This document shows positions 6,745 through 10,011 of a stretch of 10,011 bases of DNA, piece by piece (the stretch's first letter is position 1; each line of letters starts with the position of its first letter). The notes beneath the pieces were generated by a model that did no database searches, had not been told where the DNA came from, and saw only the letters and a program-made list of their open reading frames with translations. The position numbers were made by a program, and so were the translations under genes. The DNA comes from an uncultured Lachnospiraceae bacterium (GTDB lineage: Bacteria; Bacillota; Clostridia; Lachnospirales; Lachnospiraceae): the NCBI GenBank assembly GCA_910579085.1, contig CAJTRU010000102.1, forward strand, positions 1 through 10,011, in the 5' to 3' direction.

Positions 6745-8058
6745 TCAGATTACAGGAAGATACTGTTCTGTCTCCCACAATGTAACCTGCTTGCAATATT
6801 CATTCCATTCCAAATCCTTTGCCTTAACCATCTGCCCTGAAATATGGCTGCCAAGTATTTCCTGTATAAAACTGTCCTTTTTAAAAAGGTTTACAGCTTC
6901 GTGCAAAGTCCTTGGAAGCATTTCTGCATTTTTTATCTCCTCTATGCTTAGTTCTTCCATACATGCAGGCGGTTTAACCTGGTTCTTTATACCATCCATG
7001 CCTGCTGCAAGGCAAAGTGCCATTACAAGATAAGGGTTTGCCGCACCATCCGGGCTTCTAAGCACAACACGCCCGCCATCTGAACCTATTGATGACAGCC
7101 TTATTAAAGGGCTTGCATCTGTCGTTGACCACATGGCAGTAACAGGGGCAAGATAACCAGGCACAAGCCTTTTATATGAATTAACTATAGGGTTGGTAAT
7201 AAGTGACATGCCAGCAATATGTTTAAGTATTCCTGCCATAAAATAATATCCTTCTTCACTTATGCCAAATTTATCCTTATTATCTGTAAAAATATTTCTG
7301 CCATCTTTATCCAGTGAAAATATATAATGTGCCCCTGAACCTTTTGCATCTGTCCTTGGCTTAGGCATAAATGTTGCATGAAGCCCATGCCTTTTTGCAA
7401 CAGTCCTGGCAACAAGCCTTGTTGTCATAATGCTGTCTGCCATCTCAAGCGGTGGTGCATATGCTGAACCAAGTACATGCTGGGCAGCTTCATCTGAATG
7501 GTATGATGTTTCAACATCTATGCCCATATCTGCCAGATACAGTACCATATCACGCCTTGCATTTTCCCCACAGTCCGCCGGCCCTACATCAAAATAGCCG
7601 CCCCTCTCACTTGAATAATTGGCCGGCTCTCCGTTTTCTCCAATGTCAAAAAGGAAGAATTCATTTTTAATAGCTGTATTAAAACTATATCCCATGCTTT
7701 CTGCCTCTTTTATGGCTTTCTTCAATATATACCTGCTGTCACCTGCAAATGGTGTACCATCTGGTTTTACAACGTCACAAAGGAAACGTGCAACCTTGCC
7801 ATTCTGGGGACGCCAGGGAAAAATTACAAATGTGCTTAAATCTGGTACAAGAAACAGTTCTTCATATCCCATACCAGCAAAACCATCAATAGCTTTACAG
7901 TCAAACCGGTAATGCCCGTCCAGGATTTTATCAATCTGCTTAATGGTTGTTGCCATATTTTTAAGCCTGCCTGATATATCAGTAAACTGGAGGCGTATAA
8001 ATTCTATATCCTCCTGTTCTATAAGGTCTAGTATATCCTGCCTGGTATACTTTGCCAT
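6745..8058 (-). CDS. Glutamine synthetase-like protein, class I-alpha fold, catalytic residues lost
   Basis: Active members join glutamate and ammonia with ATP. This 437-residue protein follows B. subtilis GlnA nearly end to end (MAKYTR start, IRLQFTDI, FVIFPW, GKVARF, KHIAG, NSYKRLVPGY, AANPY, AAGMDGIKN). Compared from memory with that enzyme, most active-site residues are replaced: Glu132 by Lys131, Glu189 by Ser188, Glu196 by Val195, Glu304 by Leu303, Arg316 by Ala315, Glu333 by Val332. Kept are Glu133, His244, Arg297 and Arg334. Both metal sites should be broken, so it is probably a pseudoenzyme, perhaps a ligand sensor or scaffold. The feedback-site Arg62 is Gly62. The start at 8058 is chosen because AGGAGG precedes it and the family begins MAKYT; an ATG ten codons upstream has no ribosome site. 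It is first in the operon with the ANTAR gene and carAB. Confidence 0.9.
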   Translation of the reverse strand: MAKYTRQDILDLIEQEDIEFIRLQFTDISGRLKNMATTIKQIDKILDGHYRFDCKAIDGFAGMGYEELFLVPDLSTFVIFPWRPQNGKVARFLCDVVKPDGTPFAGDSRYILKKAIKEAESMGYSFNTAIKNEFFLFDIGENGEPANYSSERGGYFDVGPADCGENARRDMVLYLADMGIDVETSYHSDEAAQHVLGSAYAPPLEMADSIMTTRLVARTVAKRHGLHATFMPKPRTDAKGSGAHYIFSLDKDGRNIFTDNKDKFGISEEGYYFMAGILKHIAGMSLITNPIVNSYKRLVPGYLAPVTAMWSTTDASPLIRLSSIGSDGGRVVLRSPDGAANPYLVMALCLAAGMDGIKNQVKPPACMEELSIEEIKNAEMLPRTLHEAVNLFKKDSFIQEILGSHISGQMVKAKDLEWNEYCKQVTLWETEQYLPVI

Positions 8059-8063
8059 TGTAT

Positions 8064-8070
8064 ATCCTCC
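8064..8070 (-). promoter_or_regulatory. Ribosome binding site of the glutamine synthetase-like gene
   Basis: On the minus strand an AGGAGG run precedes ATG 8058 by about seven bases. This fixes the start at 8058 rather than at the upstream in-frame ATG (8088). Confidence 0.8.
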
Positions 8071-8073
8071 TAT

Positions 8074-8125
8074 CTGGTAAAAGTACATTTTTACGCATTT
8101 TTCCTATTATACACTTTTTTACCAG
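8074..8125. promoter_or_regulatory. Imperfect inverted repeat around the operon promoter -10
   Basis: Minus-strand CTGGTAAAAAAGT (8125-8113) lies in the -35/-10 spacer and its partner ACTTTTACCAG (8084-8074) lies in the leader, right before the ribosome site. Eleven bases match, with two extra A/T in one arm. The arms flank the -10 box and start site. This could be a split operator for a repressor or a chance A/T pairing. Only the downstream arm would be in the transcript, so it is not an RNA hairpin. Confidence 0.4.
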
Positions 8126-8134
8126 TGGTGTCAA
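8106..8134 (-). promoter_or_regulatory. Consensus promoter of the operon
   Basis: On the minus strand TTGACA (8134-8129) and TATAAT (8111-8106) are 17 bases apart, a perfect sigma-A promoter. Transcription should start near 8099, leaving a leader of about 40 bases, too short for a glutamine riboswitch or for the paired hairpins an ANTAR protein binds. Confidence 0.9.
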
Positions 8135-8143
8135 AATGAATTT

Positions 8144-8161
8144 CATGTCCATCATGTCCAT
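8144..8161. repeat. 9-bp tandem duplication at the repeat border
   Basis: CATGTCCAT occurs twice head to tail (8144-8152 and 8153-8161), exactly where repeat copy C begins. It may be a slippage product or a scar of insertion; a true target duplication would lie on both sides of the element, and I see no third copy on the far side. Confidence 0.6.
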
Positions 8162-8627
8162 TTCATAAATTCTTACACCTAAAGTTTGTAGATATAAGAT
8201 AATTTACAGTTATTTTGTCTTTGTTTGAACGGACGGTTTCCCATCCCAGAGCCAGAATATTCAATAAAAGGGGTACGCTTCCGCTACGGCAGGCCACACA
8301 ACGGCACATAAAATCTGAAAAAACCAGATTTAAATGCCGGCGGGCCTGAAGTACCCCTTTTATTGAATATTCTGGCATCTGTGCACTGGAAACCTGCCTG
8401 TAGCAAAATCCGGCAAAACAGTGCTGGAATAACGGATTATGGAAGAATATTAGCTGGACACCGGAAACCCCTGCATCCTTTTCCCTCTAAAAATAACAGC
8501 AGATAACTGCAAATTATGGTACGGGGAAAGTGACTTAGATGGACGGAAGTACTTTGGTATCTTTTTTCTGTTAATATCTGCGTAACAGTAACTCTTACAC
8601 CATGTAACAAATGGCTAACAGAATACA
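8160..8627 (+). repeat. Structured dispersed repeat, copy C (complete, about 470 bp)
   Basis: The order of parts is as in copy A. A hairpin 8196-8202/8210-8216 has loop TTTACAG. The outer stem is 8235-8241/8388-8394. A perfect 26-bp stem pairs 8251-8276 with 8351-8376. Inner stems are 8290-8295/8343-8348, 8302-8306/8335-8339 and 8311-8317/8325-8331, again with a 7-base loop. Compared with copy A most stem bases differ while pairing is kept. It has an extra stretch (about 8405-8477) ending in what looks like a second right arm of the copy A type (8439-8477). The 3' small hairpin is at 8503-8517 and the AGATGGACGG block ends at 8546. It fills the space between the operon promoter and the TadZ-like gene's upstream region. 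Reading frames on its minus strand (8163-8378, 8437-8667) look like chance. Confidence 0.8.
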
Positions 8628-8908
8628 AACCCTTACACCAATACAGGATAACTAGAAATAATATCACCTCCGTATACAGGGGTTAAGAGCGTAATTCTGC
8701 CATTTTGTAAACGTTATTTTTGAATTATATTATAAAGTTTTGCTTTGAAATTTGTTAAATATGTATAAATTTAATGTAATACTAAAAAACTGCTTTACGA
8801 AACAATAAATTTAAGTTATTATGTATTTAGTTCTAAGTTAAATTGTACGTTTATAATTTTAGGAAAAAACTAATTCCAGGGGAAATACAGGAAGGAGTCT
8901 GACATATT
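8628..8908 (+). other. AT-rich intergenic stretch upstream of the TadZ-like gene
   Basis: This holds no gene I can support. A TATAAT at 8852-8857 could be the -10 of the downstream gene, but no good -35 stands at 17-18 bases. TTGTTA followed 17 bases later by TGTAAT (around 8754-8782) is a second weak candidate. The end of the stretch has AGGAAGGAG (8889-8897), a ribosome site for the leader ORF at 8909. Confidence 0.35.
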
Positions 8909-8935
8909 ATGTTAGCAGATTGGAGGAGAATTTGA
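8909..8935 (+). CDS. Eight-codon leader ORF overlapping the next start
   Basis: ATG 8909 preceded by AGGAAGGAG (8889-8897, 11 bases away) opens an ORF reading MLADWRRI and ending at TGA 8933-8935. The TGA overlaps the TTG (8932-8934) that is the best start of the next gene, and the ribosome site of that gene (GGAGG, 8922-8926) lies inside the ORF. This is a layout typical of translational coupling. It might instead be the old start of the gene after a small frameshift. No regulatory codon run is present. Confidence 0.45.
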   Translation: MLADWRRI

Positions 8936-9798
8936 AAATTGCGTTTTGGAGCAATGTAAGAGGAAGAAGCGGAGTGACTACTAATATGGTTTGTATTTCG
9001 GCATTGGCATCAATAGCAGGTGCAGGGAAAGCTGTTTTGTTAGAAAACCATTACAGTTGTAACAATATTGCCAATATTGTACTTCCTGGGGAACAAGTAG
9101 AATTACTTAAAGAGAGCGGAAGATATTATAACAGGGAAGGCATGGAATATGTGCTTAAAGGGCTGTACTCAGGAAAGAATGGTGAAGAACTCCTGCGCCA
9201 TGCAGCAATGCCATTGTTATATACAAGCATGTATTACCTGCCACAAAGTTATATAATAAATAAAGAAGTTTTTAATTATGAATTCAGCCTTGTTTATAAG
9301 AAACTTTTTAATATTCTTGAAATTTTTTCAGATAATGTATTTATTGATACAGAGCGTAATGAAAATTTAAGTTCCAATGCAATTTTAACTGAGGCAGACC
9401 TTGTAGTTGTAAACCTGGTACAAGACAAAGTGGCATTAAATGAATTTTTTGAAAATTACTCGTCTATAAAAGAAAAATCTGTTTATTTAATTGGTGCATA
9501 CCAGCCAGAGCTTTTATTTAATTACCGCAGAATATGTTATGAATACCATATTCCCAGGGACAGGATTGGGATTATACCATATAATATTGAATTATCAGAG
9601 GCAATGTCAGAAGGACGTATATTGCAGTTTCTTAACAGGAATTATGAAAAAGCACCAGGCAGGGAAAATGATTACTTTATGCGGCATTGTAAAAAATCTT
9701 CTATGATGGTCAGGAAAAATCTTATAAATCTCCGTAAAAGAAAAAAAGAGGAAGCAACAGAAAATTATATAAAAAATTTTAAACCATTTATATTATAA
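8932..9798 (+). CDS. TadZ/CpaE-like P-loop protein with deviant Walker A
   Basis: Proteins of the MinD/ParA superfamily called TadZ or CpaE place pilus-assembly machines at a cell site. Numbering from an alternative TTG at 8920, the N-terminus LKIAFWSNVRGRSGVTTN matches the deviant Walker A region (15-21) but has Val where Lys is expected, and there is no ParA signature Lys. NVFIDTE (139-145) and ADLVVVNLVQDK fit the Walker B and following strand. The C-terminus is basic (RKNLINLRKRKKE). The start at TTG 8932 is preferred, because GGAGG at 8922-8926 is well spaced for it; 8920 lies too near that site. At about 288 residues it lacks an obvious N-terminal receiver domain. No other pilus gene is visible in the window, so its partner system is unknown. 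Binding of ATP is doubtful without the lysine, but some TadZ proteins have atypical P-loops. Confidence 0.65.
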   Translation: MKIAFWSNVRGRSGVTTNMVCISALASIAGAGKAVLLENHYSCNNIANIVLPGEQVELLKESGRYYNREGMEYVLKGLYSGKNGEELLRHAAMPLLYTSMYYLPQSYIINKEVFNYEFSLVYKKLFNILEIFSDNVFIDTERNENLSSNAILTEADLVVVNLVQDKVALNEFFENYSSIKEKSVYLIGAYQPELLFNYRRICYEYHIPRDRIGIIPYNIELSEAMSEGRILQFLNRNYEKAPGRENDYFMRHCKKSSMMVRKNLINLRKRKKEEATENYIKNFKPFIL

Positions 9799-9799
9799 C

Positions 9800-9824
9800 T
9801 TACAATTATTTTGCGTTATTGTAA
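9800..9824 (+). repeat. 7-bp hairpin after the TadZ-like gene
   Basis: TTACAAT (9800-9806) pairs with ATTGTAA (9818-9824) across an 11-base loop, starting two bases after the stop codon. It has no G/C stem and only an A-run after it, so termination activity is unlikely on the plus strand. Confidence 0.35.
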
Positions 9825-9845
9825 AACAGACAGTTTACATGCAAA

Positions 9846-9886
9846 AGCCACGCCTCCGACATGCTTTTTGTGCTGCAGGCCACGTT
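9846..9886 (+). repeat. Degenerate piece of the structured repeat
   Basis: AAAAGCCACGCCTCCG followed by GCAGGCCACG resembles the left inner arm of copy C (AAAAGGGGTACGCTTCCG, then GCAGGCCACA), with about ten extra bases between. It abuts the start of copy D, in the same orientation. Similarity is by eye over roughly 30 bases. Confidence 0.4.
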
Positions 9887-9887
9887 T

Positions 9888-10011
9888 ATTTCATAAATTC
9901 TTATATAAGAAACTTGCAGATATAAGATAATTTCCAGTTATCTTGTGTTGGTGGACGGACGCAGGGTTTCTGGTGTTCCACTAAATTATTCCATTACAGG
10001 GCACGCTTGCG
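9888..10011 (+). repeat. Structured dispersed repeat, copy D (5' part, cut by window end)
   Basis: It starts with the shared ATTTCATAAATTCTTA and carries the hairpin 9924-9930/9938-9944 with loop TTTCCAG, then GGTTTC and a left arm (CTAAATTATTCCAT) of the same sequence class as copy A rather than copy C. The remainder lies beyond the window. Confidence 0.8.

Noticed and set aside
6745..8088. Glutamine synthetase-like gene starting at 8088
   Set aside because: The ten extra residues have no family counterpart and no ribosome site; AGGAGG and MAKYT support 8058.
8059..8100. Glutamine riboswitch or ANTAR target hairpins in the operon leader
   Set aside because: The leader is about 40 bases and holds neither paired hairpins nor a terminator.
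7979..8161. 60-codon minus-strand reading frame over the operon start
   Set aside because: It overlaps the promoter and the true gene in another frame and has no ribosome site at its start.
8163..8667. Two minus-strand reading frames (71 and 76 codons) inside repeat copy C
   Set aside because: They run through palindromic repeat DNA, have no counterpart in copy A and no plausible starts.
9840..9890. Terminator of the TadZ-like gene at AAAAGC/GCTTTTT
   Set aside because: Short A/T stem with a 14-base loop; it fits better as a degenerate repeat piece.
1..10011. tRNA or rRNA genes
   Set aside because: No cloverleaf with a TTCRA arm and no rRNA signature was seen on either strand.

Overview
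The window looks like an AT-rich chromosomal segment from a Clostridia-type Firmicute, most likely a Lachnospiraceae relative. The grounds are strong AGGAGG ribosome sites, consensus TTGACA-17-TATAAT promoters, a class I-alpha glutamine synthetase fold followed by an ANTAR regulator (the clostridial glnA-nitR arrangement), and a TadZ/CpaE-like protein of a type known from Eubacterium rectale. All family assignments rest on reading the sequence, not on a search.

Layout. Positions 1-600 hold a dispersed, highly structured repeat (copy A) facing the inverted middle part of a second one (copy B). Positions 626-850 hold a decayed piece of carB in which the two homologous halves of the gene are joined at a 10-base microhomology. 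Positions 868-1737 (+) have a consensus promoter followed by two decayed genes for exported or membrane-anchored proteins. A long bidirectional terminator hairpin (1745-1786) separates them from the main operon.

The main operon runs on the minus strand from a perfect promoter at 8134-8106: glutamine synthetase-like gene (8058-6745), ANTAR regulator (6702-6145), carA (6143-5043), carB (5043-1825). CarA and CarB keep their catalytic residues and should make carbamoyl phosphate from glutamine. The glutamine synthetase homologue is well conserved in fold but has lost most catalytic and metal-binding carboxylates, and the ANTAR protein has lost its phospho-acceptor site. The operon therefore reads as a possible glutamine-sensing and RNA-binding module placed directly upstream of a glutamine-consuming enzyme. 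That reading is inference, but it is the best candidate for an undescribed system here.

Positions 8160-8627 hold repeat copy C, then about 280 bases of AT-rich DNA, then a tiny leader ORF overlapping a TadZ/CpaE-like gene (to 9798) whose Walker A motif lacks lysine. A degenerate repeat piece and the start of copy D close the window. Between copies A and C the repeat stems differ in sequence but keep base pairing at four levels, which points to selection on a folded RNA or single-stranded DNA, or to arm-to-arm correction.
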